A stretch of 64,000 nt of DNA. Origin: Flavobacterium sp. SUN052. Lineage in GTDB: Bacteria > Bacteroidota > Bacteroidia > Flavobacteriales > Flavobacteriaceae. The position numbers and the translations under genes are program-made. The notes beneath the pieces were generated by a model that saw only the letters and a list, made by a program, of their open reading frames with translations, had not been told where the DNA came from and searched no databases. The stretch is from positions 62,001 through 126,000 of the forward strand of contig NZ_JAPQNS010000008.1 in the NCBI RefSeq assembly GCF_028867935.1. Direction: 5' to 3'. Below, in pieces: positions 18,320 through 27,185 of this stretch; positions within the stretch are counted from its first letter, which is position 1; the number at the start of each line of letters is the position of its first letter.

Positions 18320-18973
18320 TCAGTATAAGTCCTTCTGTTCATCTTCGATTGCGATAACCCGGCAGGGAGCGCCATCACCGTCAGTAATTAACAAAGGCAA
18401 GGCAACCAGTTTCACAAAGGGCTGGCGGATTTGATCAAGGTGACATAAACCTTCCACGATAATGACGTTACCCAGCAAAATCTGGTGGATGCGCGTCACT
18501 TCGTCCAAGTCATTTACACTAGCCACCGACGGCCCTTCAACGCCCAGAAGCTTAACTCTTTTTACCACGCACCAGTGAGCCAGCTCGTCACTAATGCGTG
18601 GAACACCACTACGGTACTCCACCAATTCCAGTTTTCGGCTCCAGTCCGTGCGAATCAGCAGTCCGTCGCCAGGTTGAAGCCGTTTCGCCACCTCACCCAA
18701 ATCGGCCACCATCAGCAAACCCGATGCCTCACAACCCGCTTTGTTGACTATCCAGGCCCGATCTATGAAAAAGTCTGCGGGCTCAAACTGATCAATCGTC
18801 TGCTCTCCTACCCCAAAATGCATCGGCGCATCCATGTGCGTACCGGCATGCGAGTACAGATGCAGCGTCCGGGCGTTCCAGCCATCTACATCAAGCCGAC
18901 GCGCCGTTTCCCAGTTATAACCAGGTACGTTCGTATCGAAGGGCAACGTCAGGTCGATGTAGCGTGTCATCAT
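18320..18973 (-). CDS. Cyclase-family metal hydrolase (kynurenine formamidase-like)
   Basis: 217-residue cytoplasmic protein of the cyclase family (PF04199). The metal-binding signature HxGTHxDxPxH is present as HAGTHMDAPMH (residues 42-52). Later marks are GDGLLIRTDWS and LLGVEGPSVAS. Family members hydrolyse amides or lactone-like bonds (kynurenine formamidase, isatin hydrolase). In this acid-sugar operon a role as lactonase or hydrolase of an oxidised sugar is plausible but unproven. The ATG ATG start overlaps the TGA stop of the dehydrogenase gene, so the second ATG (18970) is an alternative start. Confidence 0.87.
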   Translation of the reverse strand: MMTRYIDLTLPFDTNVPGYNWETARRLDVDGWNARTLHLYSHAGTHMDAPMHFGVGEQTIDQFEPADFFIDRAWIVNKAGCEASGLLMVADLGEVAKRLQPGDGLLIRTDWSRKLELVEYRSGVPRISDELAHWCVVKRVKLLGVEGPSVASVNDLDEVTRIHQILLGNVIIVEGLCHLDQIRQPFVKLVALPLLITDGDGAPCRVIAIEDEQKDLY

Positions 18974-20025
18974 AGAAAACCCAAAACCAAATCAGTGATT
19001 TGGCGGGTGGTGGCATTGCCGCCCAGGTCAACCGTTCGCAGGCCGCTTTTCATGGTTTCTTCGATTCCCCGCATAATATTGGCGGCAGCTTCGGGCTGAC
19101 CCAGGTGGTCAAGCATGATAGCCGCCGACCAGATTTGACCCACCGGGTTGGCGATGCCCTTCCCGGCAATGTCGGGGGCTGAGCCGTGGATGGGTTCAAA
19201 CATCGACGGAAAGTTCTTTTCAGGGTTGATATTGCCGCTGCCGCCCAACCCTAGGCTACCCATGATGGCTCCGCCCAGATCACTCAGAATATCACCGATC
19301 ATGTTGGTGGTCAGAACCACATCGAATACCTCAGGCCGTAGCACGAAACTCGCGGCTGCGTTGTCAACGTACATGGTCCGGTAGGTCACGTCAGGGTATT
19401 GCTCAGCTATTTCGGCAATCACGTAGTCCCAGTAGGCCAGGCTGTTGATGAGCGTGTTCGACTTAGTCACGTTGGTGACGTGTTTCCGGCGTTTGCGGGC
19501 CAGTTGGAACGAGTAGTGAGCTACGCGCTCGATGCCCCGCCGGGTAAACACGCTGGTATCGGTGGCCAGTCCGTGGGGTTCATCGCGGTATAGTATCCTG
19601 CCATTCTGAACGAACTCACCCTCATTGTTTTCGCGAATCACAACGAAATCAATATCCTGCTCCCCCTTATAGCGCAACGGGCTAACCATCCCCGGCAACA
19701 GTCGAACCGGTCGGTAGTTGACGTATTGCTGCATGGCCGTTCGGACCTTGAAGGTATACAACATAGCGGGCAGGGTATCATCAACGGCGGGTAGGCCCAC
19801 AGCACCGAAGAAGATGGCATCGAAACTTCGTAGGGTATCTAGCCCATTTTCGGGCATAAATACGCCGTGCTGCCGGTAATAACCCGCTCCGAACGGGAAG
19901 TTAGTGAGTTCAAAAGAAAAGCCGTTTTTTTGAGCAACGCGAGTTAATACCTCAACGCCCATCGGCACAATCTCCTGCCCGACGCCGTCGCCTTGGACCA
20001 CCGCCAGCCTGTACAATTGATCCAT
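18970..20025 (-). CDS. Tartrate/isopropylmalate-type beta-decarboxylating dehydrogenase
   Basis: 351-residue NAD-dependent dehydrogenase of the isocitrate/isopropylmalate/tartrate family. It has LAVVQGDGVGQEIVPMGVEVL at the N-terminus, the substrate-loop VVIRENNEGEF, TKSNTL and YVDNAAASFV (catalytic Lys/Tyr/Asp region), TTNMIGDILSDLGGAIMGSLG and FEPIHGSAPDIAGKG. The ENNEGEF loop and overall pattern fit tartrate dehydrogenase/decarboxylase (TtuC/YeaU-like, D-malate or tartrate) better than LeuB. These enzymes oxidise 2-hydroxy acids with a 3-carboxylate. Its place beside a DUF1537 kinase suggests a step in small acid-sugar breakdown. Confidence 0.9.
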   Translation of the reverse strand: MDQLYRLAVVQGDGVGQEIVPMGVEVLTRVAQKNGFSFELTNFPFGAGYYRQHGVFMPENGLDTLRSFDAIFFGAVGLPAVDDTLPAMLYTFKVRTAMQQYVNYRPVRLLPGMVSPLRYKGEQDIDFVVIRENNEGEFVQNGRILYRDEPHGLATDTSVFTRRGIERVAHYSFQLARKRRKHVTNVTKSNTLINSLAYWDYVIAEIAEQYPDVTYRTMYVDNAAASFVLRPEVFDVVLTTNMIGDILSDLGGAIMGSLGLGGSGNINPEKNFPSMFEPIHGSAPDIAGKGIANPVGQIWSAAIMLDHLGQPEAAANIMRGIEETMKSGLRTVDLGGNATTRQITDLVLGFL

Positions 20026-20072
20026 ATATAGTTTGATAGTCAGTTAGATGTGTAATTGATCTGACGCTTATC

Positions 20073-21356
20073 TCAAGACGTCAGCGAGAGGTTTACCTGC
20101 GTTTCCGGTTGGGTAACCTTCCGCTCAGGGTCAATCTTTTGCCAGCATAGCAGGGCAACCATATTCAGCATGGCGCCGAGAAAAAAGAACGGCTCATCAG
20201 TACTGGTCCAGTCTTTCAGGTAAGGAAATGCGAGTGCCGTCAGGAAGGCTCCCAGGTTACCAAACATGTTCATAGTGCCCGACACCATGCCTGAATGCCG
20301 ACCGCCAATGTCGGAGCAGGTGGCCCAGGAGGGACTGAGGGTCATGTCAGCTCCCATTACCGCCAGCGACAAAAAGCAGGTGGCTTCGAGTACGGTACTG
20401 CTGTAAACACTGAACACCAGCCCTACCGCCGACAATAGAAAGCCCAGCGAGGCCGGGAACCGCCGGGAAATGACCAGATGTCCCCGCCGGTAGAGCATAT
20501 CGACCAGCCAACCCGCCATCCAGTTTCCAACGGCCCCAAATAGCAGCGGCACCGATGCATACAGGCTGGCTTCCATGGCCGAGAGCAGAAACCGCTCCTT
20601 CAAGTGCGGGAAGAGCCAGGTCAGGCAGAAAAAAAACGTGAAGTTGTTGCTGAAGTACTGCATCATCAACAGCCACATATTGCCCGACCGCCAGAGCATT
20701 GACATCGACAGATCGCTGGATTCGCCGAGTGAATCAGCCTGTCTGTTCCGGCGGATGTAGTCACGTTCGACGGACGAAATCGTCGTATGCTGATCGGGAT
20801 GGTCTCGGAACCAGCCAAACCAGATAATCGCCCAGCCAACGCCAATCACGCCCAAAATGCCAAAGCAGGTGCGCCAGCCCAGCCATTGAATGAGTCCGGC
20901 CAGCAGCGGCAACGCGAAAGCCGCACCCAGCCGCCCGGCCGAGAAATTGATACCGTTTACCGTGCCTCGCTCCCGAACGGGAATCCACGAGTACACCGCC
21001 CGGTTGATGGCCGGATACGCTCCCGCTTCGCCAACTCCAAACAGAAACCGAATGACAAACAGACTCAAAAAGCTAAACGCCAAACCCGTCAGTGCCGTAC
21101 AAATTGACCAGGCCGAGACGATTCCCGTCAGTACCACCCGTGGTCCCAACCGGTCGGCCCAGCGACCCGACGGGATTTGAAACAATGCATAACCCAGCGA
21201 AAAGGCTGACATGGCCCAACCCATCTGCTTCTCGGTCAGGGCCAGGCTGCCCACCACATTGGGTTTGGCCACCGATATAAGAATCCGGTCGATGTAGAGG
21301 AGCATGGCCAGCAGAAACGTGCCAGCCACCATCCAGTAGCGTTTGGGTACGTTCAT
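20073..21356 (-). CDS. MFS transporter, hexuronate/anion:cation symporter type
   Basis: 427-residue major facilitator with 12 predicted membrane segments. The N-terminus (YWMVAGTFLLAMLLYIDRI), the loop motif FQIPSGRWADRLGPR after TM2, and RFLFGVGEAGAYPAINRAVYSWIP are typical of the ACS family (ExuT, GarP, GudP), which takes up hexuronates, glucarate and galactonate. The start chosen is ATG 21356, sharing TGATG with the GH27 stop; a GTG one codon upstream is possible. Its position between a GH27 gene and the acid-sugar enzymes suggests it imports the acid those enzymes use. Confidence 0.9.
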   Translation of the reverse strand: MNVPKRYWMVAGTFLLAMLLYIDRILISVAKPNVVGSLALTEKQMGWAMSAFSLGYALFQIPSGRWADRLGPRVVLTGIVSAWSICTALTGLAFSFLSLFVIRFLFGVGEAGAYPAINRAVYSWIPVRERGTVNGINFSAGRLGAAFALPLLAGLIQWLGWRTCFGILGVIGVGWAIIWFGWFRDHPDQHTTISSVERDYIRRNRQADSLGESSDLSMSMLWRSGNMWLLMMQYFSNNFTFFFCLTWLFPHLKERFLLSAMEASLYASVPLLFGAVGNWMAGWLVDMLYRRGHLVISRRFPASLGFLLSAVGLVFSVYSSTVLEATCFLSLAVMGADMTLSPSWATCSDIGGRHSGMVSGTMNMFGNLGAFLTALAFPYLKDWTSTDEPFFFLGAMLNMVALLCWQKIDPERKVTQPETQVNLSLTS

Positions 21357-22816
21357 CACTGACCAGCGGTTGACGGTTTCAGCGGCAATGTCCCAATCCG
21401 GCGCGGTCGGGGGAGGCCTGATGGACTGACCCGGAACAGGGCGGCTCCGTGTGGATTGATTTCATACGATAGCACACCCTTGTTCACCGCGTCTACCTCC
21501 TGTTTTTTCCATAGGTCACGGACGGTTGTTTTGGCTTTCGAGGACAGACCCAACTCGGTTAAGCTCACCGACACCACTTTTTTGGTGTCACCTGTATTGA
21601 GCAGGGCCACATTCATATCGTCGGAGTCGTGCACCTTCGAAGTCCAGATCAGTTGGCCGTCACGATCCGTCACCTGTTTCTGGTCATAGCCGCGCTGATT
21701 CACGGCCAACACCTCGTCGTTCGTGAGCAGGCCAAGCGTGAAGGGCGTATTTTCGGGCATGTTACCGCCCATCATCAGGGGTGAACGGGCAATGCTCCAG
21801 AGCGTCATGTGGGTGAGCTGTTCATCCTCCGTGAAGCGGGTAAAGCGTTCATCACCCACAGGGCCACGCTTAGCAATCTTTCCCAATTGTAGCATGTCGG
21901 CGTCTGGCCAGTGGCCGTTACCACTTTCCGAGGCCCATTTTGCCGCCAGCGGAAACTGTTCTCTCAACTGCTCCCACGAATCCCAGAAATCGCGCGACAC
22001 GCGCCACATTTCGGCGTTAGCACGGGCGTGATCGCGGTTCTCGTACTTCATATTGAGCGAGAGACTGAGTACGATGGGTTTTCCCGTTTTCTCCACGGCC
22101 TTATGAAACGCTGCCACCTCTTCCCGCCGGTAGGGGTATTTTTCGTTCAGGTCGGTATCGTCGAGTTTGATGAAGTCGACGCCCCAATCAGCGTAGAGTT
22201 TCAGGATCGAGTCGTAGTAGTCCTGCGCGCCAGGCTTGCTCATGTTAACTCCCCACATGTTGTTGAGCCAAGGACACACCGAGGTCGTATCCACAATGTC
22301 ATTAGCTTTCACGCCGTTGGCTCCCAGTACGGGCGTGTTGTACCAGACCGCCTGCCGGGGAATACCCCGCATTACGTGAATACCGAATTTCAGACCCAGC
22401 GAGTGGACATAATCAGCCAGTGGTTTGAAGCCTTTACCGTCTGCCGCCGATGGGAACCGGCGCGTATCGGGCATCAGCCGACCATACTCGTCCATCAGAA
22501 AGTAGGGTACCAGGGAATTGTCTTTTTTAAGTCGGAATTGGGGCGGATTATCCTGTTTGCTGCCGGGCGGGTGCGGATACCACCAGCAAAAATCGACCAC
22601 GACGTACTTCCAACCATGCTGTTTTAGGTTTTTGGCCATGTACTCGGCATTGGCCCGTACCTCGGCTTCTTCAACAGTAGCCCCGTAGCAGTTGTAGCTG
22701 TTCCAGCCCATCGGCGGGGTGGGTGCCAGCGAGGCCGTCGAGGGTGTCTGCGCGTACATCAGACCCGGCAACAGGCTGATCAAGACGGCTATCCATATAG
22801 TTTTGAGCATGTCCAA
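21356..22816 (-). CDS. GH27 alpha-galactosidase-like enzyme, first gene of operon
   Basis: 486-residue secreted GH27 glycosidase, paralogous to the one at 12958-14388. The signal peptide ends near LMYAQ (residue 23). Key segments are PPMGWNSYNCYG, VVVDFCWWYPHPP, GVDFIKLDD with the likely nucleophile Asp219, MWRVSRDFWDSW with the acid/base Asp, HWPDADML and SPLMMGGNM, then a beta-sandwich. The Asp-Asp after the nucleophile strand is shared by both window copies; classic alpha-galactosidases have Gly or Asn plus Cys there, so specificity may differ. It heads the long minus-strand operon and faces a divergent hydrolase gene across 255 bases. Confidence 0.92.
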   Translation of the reverse strand: MDMLKTIWIAVLISLLPGLMYAQTPSTASLAPTPPMGWNSYNCYGATVEEAEVRANAEYMAKNLKQHGWKYVVVDFCWWYPHPPGSKQDNPPQFRLKKDNSLVPYFLMDEYGRLMPDTRRFPSAADGKGFKPLADYVHSLGLKFGIHVMRGIPRQAVWYNTPVLGANGVKANDIVDTTSVCPWLNNMWGVNMSKPGAQDYYDSILKLYADWGVDFIKLDDTDLNEKYPYRREEVAAFHKAVEKTGKPIVLSLSLNMKYENRDHARANAEMWRVSRDFWDSWEQLREQFPLAAKWASESGNGHWPDADMLQLGKIAKRGPVGDERFTRFTEDEQLTHMTLWSIARSPLMMGGNMPENTPFTLGLLTNDEVLAVNQRGYDQKQVTDRDGQLIWTSKVHDSDDMNVALLNTGDTKKVVSVSLTELGLSSKAKTTVRDLWKKQEVDAVNKGVLSYEINPHGAALFRVSPSGLPRPRRIGTLPLKPSTAGQ

Positions 22817-22921
22817 TGGGCATTACGTTCTATGATGGCTCAAAACAAGTCGAAAGGGGTTAGAACGATTAGTCAGCGTTTCCCTCAGAATTGCTCATTT
22901 GTCCATTACGGTCTGTTCGCC

Positions 22922-22954
22922 GAACGATTCGGTTAAAAGCCGGTACACAACAGC
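22922..22954 (+). promoter_or_regulatory. Operator-like repeat, copy 1
   Basis: This 33-base element recurs at 25369-25401 with 31 identities. It begins GAACGATTCGG and ends ACAACAGC. Twenty-four bases after it lies TACCTTTA (22979-22986), a 7 of 8 match to the -7 consensus, so the element ends about where a -33 box would be. This is the placement expected for an activator site. Confidence 0.7.
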
Positions 22955-22978
22955 CAATGAGAGCGCTTCGCAGGCAGC

Positions 22979-22986
22979 TACCTTTA
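22979..22986 (+). promoter_or_regulatory. Candidate -7 box for the hydrolase gene
   Basis: TACCTTTA matches TAnnTTTG except at the last base. It is 85 bases before the ATG at 23072 and 24 bases after operator copy 1. Confidence 0.45.
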
Positions 22987-23071
22987 TGCTGGTAAGAGCC
23001 AAACAGATTTTTGGTCAAACGAACGGCTGACACAATCCGGTAGGCTGGCGCTCACAACTACTTTTGAAACC

Positions 23072-25354
23072 ATGAACAGAAACGCAATCGGTCTTTTACT
23101 ACTTCTACTGACGCTGACCGGGTTGCGGGGCGGCATGGCTCAGCCAAAACGGCTGTTCATCCAGTTCGATAGTCGATATAAACAACTGTCCTTTGCCGCC
23201 GAAGCTATTCAACAGGAAGCTCGGCCAAAAGGATACACCTTCTGGAGAACGTTGGGACCTGTTGAATTACCCGTAAAGGAAACAGGTGTTTGCGTCCGTT
23301 TAATAGCCGACTCCGCATCGGCTATTGGGATGAGCCAACGTGCCGGATTGAAAAAGCCGGCTGGTTTGGGCTGGCAGCAGTACGCTATCAGGGTTACTCA
23401 AACGAACAGCCTGACTACCATCTACGTGCTGGCGGGCGACCCATCCGGTGCGATGTACGGCGGGCTCGATGTGGCCGAAGCCATTCGGCAGCAAACGCTC
23501 AACACGCTGGCCGAGTCTGACAACAAGCCGTACCTCGAACGGCGCGGCATCAAGTTCAACATTCCGCTCGACCTCCGCACCCCCAGCTATTCCGATCCCG
23601 GTGATGCATCGCAGCAGAACATACCCGATGTGTGGGATGAGTCATTCTGGCGTACTTATTTCGGCGAAATGGCCCGTAACCGATATAACGTGCTTTCGCT
23701 CTGGAGTCTGCATCCGTTTCCATCACTGGTCAACGTACCTGAGTTTCCTGATGTAGCCCTGGCTGACGTCTGGCGAACGCGGGAGAAATACGATGACAGT
23801 TACTCCTTTACCGGCACTGAGTTTGTGCGGCCCAACCTGTTCAAAAATGTGGAGATCCTCCGCAAAATGAGCATTCAGGACAAGATTGCTTTCTGGCGAA
23901 AGATGATGCAGCTGGCGAAAGATCACGGCATTGAGGTCTATTTCTTTACCTGGAATATGTTTACCTACGGAGCCGAGGGCAAGCACGGGATCACGGACAA
24001 ACAGACCAACGACACCACGATTGCGTATTTCCGGGCCTCGGTGCGTGAACTGGTGACGACCTACCCCCTGCTGGCGGGGATTGGTATTACGGCGGGCGAG
24101 CACATGGACAATAAACTCCAGGGCGACTATGCCAACGAAAAATGGCTCTGGCGCACCTACGGCGAAGGCATCCGCGACGGACTAAAACAGCAGCCCAACC
24201 GGACTTTTCGGCTGATTCACCGCTTTCACTACACATCGCTGAGCAGTATTCAGGATGCCTTCCACGACTATCCCAGTGTGCTGGAACTGAGCATGAAGTA
24301 CGCCATTGCCCACATGTATTCCATTCCGAACCCGTCGTTTGTGCTGCCTGCGATGCCCTACTTATCGAAGCAGACTCGGAGCTGGCTCACCATCCGCAAC
24401 GACGATATATATAGCTTCCGCTGGGCCAACAACGACTTTGCCCGTCAGTTTATCCGGGCTATTCCGGAGCTGGATAAGATTGCGGGCTATTACATGGGAC
24501 CCGATGGCTACTGCTGGGGTCGGGATTACCTCACCAAGGGAACTGATCACCCCTTGGTCATGCAAAAACAGTGGTATTCGTTTATGCTGTGGGGTAGGCT
24601 GAGCTATAACCCGAACCTCAGCGACGCCGTGCTGCTTCAGAACCTGCAAAGCCGGTTCTTGGGCATTCCCGTCCAGAAGCTGTACCGGCCTTGGGCAGCT
24701 GCGTCGATGATTTTCCCCTGGATTACCCGCTACGTCTGGGGAGATATAGACCTGAAATGGTTGCCCGAAGCGAACACCAGCCATCCCAGTCACCATGGTT
24801 TCTATACCGTTGCCGATTACATCGAGCGCGAGCCGATGCCGGGCAGTGGCATTCAGAACATCTACCTCTGGGCCAAAAACAGCCACGCCCACCTGCCCGA
24901 TACTTTGCAATCGCCAATGGCCGTAGCAGACACCCTGACACGGCTGGCGGGTGTAGCACTTTCGGGTTTACAGGCGTTGCCCGCCCGCAAAGTGGGCTCT
25001 TTCGCGGAGCTGGATCAGACCCTGGGCGACATAGAGGCTTTCGGCCACGTGGGAAACTACTATGCTGCCAAGCTTAAAGCGGCTGGTAGCCTGGCCCTGT
25101 TCGATCAGTTTGGTAACGAAGCCGACCGCAGCCGGGCCGTGCAATGGCTGGAACAGGCGAGAACCCACTGGACGAATTACGCCCGGGTGTATGACTCGCT
25201 GTACAAACCAGCCCTCTACAACCGGGTTGGGTACGTTAATATTCCAGCCCTGCTCGCCAACGTCGAATCCGACATTACGCTGGCCAAGCAGTGGAAACCC
25301 GGCACCATCCGCTACCAGACCAAATACACCACCGAGAAGCCGTTCAGGAATTAG
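23072..25354 (+). CDS. Putative glycoside hydrolase, GH20/GH67-like architecture
   Basis: 760-residue secreted protein; the signal peptide ends near GGMAQ (residue 24). Residues about 25-150 resemble the alpha/beta domain that precedes the catalytic barrel in GH20, GH67 and GH84 enzymes (IYVLAGDPSGAMYGGLDVAEAIRQ). Then comes YLERRGIKFNIPLDLRTPSY and a TIM-barrel-like region with MARNRYNVLSLWSLHPFPS, IEVYFFTWNMF, GIGITAGEHM and YYMGPDGYCWGRDY. The Glu in GITAGEH and the Asp in GPDGY are candidate catalytic residues. It may act on a uronic acid or amino sugar linkage, but I cannot assign a family. It shares an upstream element with the SSS symporter 107 bases downstream. Confidence 0.75.
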   Translation: MNRNAIGLLLLLLTLTGLRGGMAQPKRLFIQFDSRYKQLSFAAEAIQQEARPKGYTFWRTLGPVELPVKETGVCVRLIADSASAIGMSQRAGLKKPAGLGWQQYAIRVTQTNSLTTIYVLAGDPSGAMYGGLDVAEAIRQQTLNTLAESDNKPYLERRGIKFNIPLDLRTPSYSDPGDASQQNIPDVWDESFWRTYFGEMARNRYNVLSLWSLHPFPSLVNVPEFPDVALADVWRTREKYDDSYSFTGTEFVRPNLFKNVEILRKMSIQDKIAFWRKMMQLAKDHGIEVYFFTWNMFTYGAEGKHGITDKQTNDTTIAYFRASVRELVTTYPLLAGIGITAGEHMDNKLQGDYANEKWLWRTYGEGIRDGLKQQPNRTFRLIHRFHYTSLSSIQDAFHDYPSVLELSMKYAIAHMYSIPNPSFVLPAMPYLSKQTRSWLTIRNDDIYSFRWANNDFARQFIRAIPELDKIAGYYMGPDGYCWGRDYLTKGTDHPLVMQKQWYSFMLWGRLSYNPNLSDAVLLQNLQSRFLGIPVQKLYRPWAAASMIFPWITRYVWGDIDLKWLPEANTSHPSHHGFYTVADYIEREPMPGSGIQNIYLWAKNSHAHLPDTLQSPMAVADTLTRLAGVALSGLQALPARKVGSFAELDQTLGDIEAFGHVGNYYAAKLKAAGSLALFDQFGNEADRSRAVQWLEQARTHWTNYARVYDSLYKPALYNRVGYVNIPALLANVESDITLAKQWKPGTIRYQTKYTTEKPFRN

Positions 25355-25368
25355 TGAATAACCGACCG

Positions 25369-25401
25369 GAACGATTCGGTTAAAAGCCCGTACACGACAG
25401 C
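25369..25401 (+). promoter_or_regulatory. Operator-like repeat, copy 2
   Basis: Second copy of the 33-base element (31/33 identical to 22922-22954). It lies 15 bases after the hydrolase stop and 23 bases before an exact -7 box. The two differences are G to C at position 22 and A to G at position 28. The symporter therefore seems to have its own promoter under the same control. Confidence 0.7.
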
Positions 25402-25424
25402 AAGCACTCCCTACCCCGTGCGCC

Positions 25425-25432
25425 TACTTTTG
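25425..25432 (+). promoter_or_regulatory. -7 box for the SSS symporter gene
   Basis: TACTTTTG matches TAnnTTTG exactly. It lies 29 bases before the ATG and 23 bases after operator copy 2. There is no TTG at the -33 position, where the operator ends. Confidence 0.55.
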
Positions 25433-25461
25433 GTCATTTACTGCTCATTAATGACCATTCT

Positions 25462-27132
25462 ATGCAACTTGGCCTGTCAACGACCGACTACGTAATTTTT
25501 ATCATCTATTTTCTGGTTGTAGCTGGTTACGGCTACTGGGTGTTCCGCAACAAAGGCCGCCAAACGTCCGACAGTAAAGACTTTTTCCTGGCCGAAGGCT
25601 CCCTGACCTGGTGGGCTATTGGTTCGTCTATCATTGCCTCTAACATCTCCGCTGAGCAGTTTATCGGTATGAGTGGGCAGGCATTTCAGCTGGGCCTTGC
25701 CATTTCGGTGTACGAACTGGTGGGCGGCTTTTCGTTGATCATCATCGCCATTTATTTCCTGCCGATGTACATCAACAATAAGATTTACACCATGCCGCAG
25801 TTTCTGGAGAAACGCTACAACGGGCGGCTGGCCACCATCATGGCGGTCTTCTGGCTGTTTCTGTACATTCTGGTTAATTTGACGTCCATTATCTACCTCG
25901 GCGCACTTAGCCTGGAGAAAATGACCGGCTTCAATTTCATGGCCTGTGCTCTGTTCCTGACCATATTTGCCGTGTTCATCACGCTAGGTGGCATGAAAGT
26001 CATTGGCTACACCGACGTCATCCAGGTGGTTTGTCTGGTGGCGGGTGGCCTGGCTACTACGTACCTGGCTCTGAATCTCCTGTCGGACCGCGTTGGTACA
26101 GGCGCGGGCATTTGGGAGGGGCTGTCGCTGATTGGCCAGAAAGCGCCGGGGCACCTTCAACTCCTGTTCAGTAAAGGCGAGTACTCCGTGTACGACGGGC
26201 GGGGGGGCATGATCGATGCCTGGCAGCAGTTGCCGGGTGTGCTGATGTTCGTAATTGGCGGGCAATGGATCGTTAACTTCAACTACTTTGGCTGCAACCA
26301 GTACATTACCCAGCGGGCCCTTGGTGCTGATTTACCCACCGCCCGTAACGGATTGCTGTTTGCCTCTTTTCTAAAGATCATGATGCCCCTGATCGTTGTA
26401 CTGCCGGGACTGGCAGCCTACGTGCTCTTTCAGCAACAGGCTGATCCGGCAATTGTCGCGGGGATCACCGAGACAGGCCTGTCCGGCGTTCCGGTTATCC
26501 GGCCAGACAATGCGTATCCGGTGTTGCTCAACCTGCTGCCATCCGGCCTGAAAGGTATGGCGTTTGCTGCCCTTACTGCCGCTATCGTTGCCTCACTGGC
26601 AGGGAAAGCCAACAGCATTTCGACGATATATATGCTTGACATTCACAAGAAATTCATCAACCCGAATCTGTCGGAGAAACAGACAGTGCAGCTGGGGCGC
26701 GTTGCCATTGTGGTATCGTTCATCATTGCCCTTGGTCTCAGTCCGATGCTCAAGAATTTTGGGCAGGGATTCGAATACATTCAGGAATACACAGGCTTTA
26801 TTTCGCCAGGTATCCTGTCTATTTTCGTGCTGGGCTTCTTCTGGAAAAAGGCGACGGCTAACGGGGCACTCGTGTCTGCCATGCTTAGCATTCCGCTATC
26901 GGCCTTGCTGAAAATTCAGGTACCTACTATGCCCTTCCTGAACCGGATGGGCGTGGTTTTCTGGATTTGCAGCGCCGTGCTGGTTGTGATCAGCCTGGTC
27001 GAAACACGCGGACAAACCGATGCCAAAGCCTTCCAGGTCGACAGTCATTGGTTTAAAACCGAATCATCGTTCCGCTTGGGTGCGCTGGCCGTATGCAGCC
27101 TGATCGCGGTCATCTATGTGGTATTTTGGTAA
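25462..27132 (+). CDS. Sodium:solute symporter (SSS/SGLT family)
   Basis: 556-residue inner-membrane transporter with about 13-14 membrane segments. SSS marks include the N-terminal DYVIFIIYFLVVAGYGYWV, FFLAEGSLTWWAIGSSIIASNISAEQFIGMSG (Na+ site region of TM1), YTMPQFLEKRYNGR, and GFISPGILSIFVLGFFWKK late in the protein. Close relatives in Bacteroidota import monosaccharides or uronates with Na+. It probably takes up the product of the hydrolase encoded just upstream, whose operator it shares. It ends at a strong terminator. Confidence 0.93.
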   Translation: MQLGLSTTDYVIFIIYFLVVAGYGYWVFRNKGRQTSDSKDFFLAEGSLTWWAIGSSIIASNISAEQFIGMSGQAFQLGLAISVYELVGGFSLIIIAIYFLPMYINNKIYTMPQFLEKRYNGRLATIMAVFWLFLYILVNLTSIIYLGALSLEKMTGFNFMACALFLTIFAVFITLGGMKVIGYTDVIQVVCLVAGGLATTYLALNLLSDRVGTGAGIWEGLSLIGQKAPGHLQLLFSKGEYSVYDGRGGMIDAWQQLPGVLMFVIGGQWIVNFNYFGCNQYITQRALGADLPTARNGLLFASFLKIMMPLIVVLPGLAAYVLFQQQADPAIVAGITETGLSGVPVIRPDNAYPVLLNLLPSGLKGMAFAALTAAIVASLAGKANSISTIYMLDIHKKFINPNLSEKQTVQLGRVAIVVSFIIALGLSPMLKNFGQGFEYIQEYTGFISPGILSIFVLGFFWKKATANGALVSAMLSIPLSALLKIQVPTMPFLNRMGVVFWICSAVLVVISLVETRGQTDAKAFQVDSHWFKTESSFRLGALAVCSLIAVIYVVFW

Positions 27133-27155
27133 TTCGCCCCGTACTCATCAATACT

Positions 27156-27182
27156 GGCGCGCTGAAAGGCGCGCCTTTTTTT
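27156..27182 (+). terminator. Intrinsic terminator after the SSS gene
   Basis: A 7-bp G/C stem (GGCGCGC, 27156-27162, and GCGCGCC, 27169-27175) with a 6-base loop is followed by seven Ts. It terminates plus-strand transcription; there is no matching T-run for the minus direction. Confidence 0.92.
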
Positions 27183-27185
27183 GAA

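Larger units (their letters stand above)
22817..23071. promoter_or_regulatory. Divergent control region
   Basis: 255 bases separate the heads of the minus-strand GH27/acid-sugar operon and the plus-strand hydrolase gene. It holds the 33-base element listed at 22922 and an extra GAACGATT at 22863-22870 that repeats its first 8 bases. I could not find an exact -7 box for the minus direction. Confidence 0.6.

Noticed and set aside
20026..20072. Possible small gene between the MFS and dehydrogenase genes
   Set aside because: Only 47 bases with no frame of useful length; it is simply an operon spacer.
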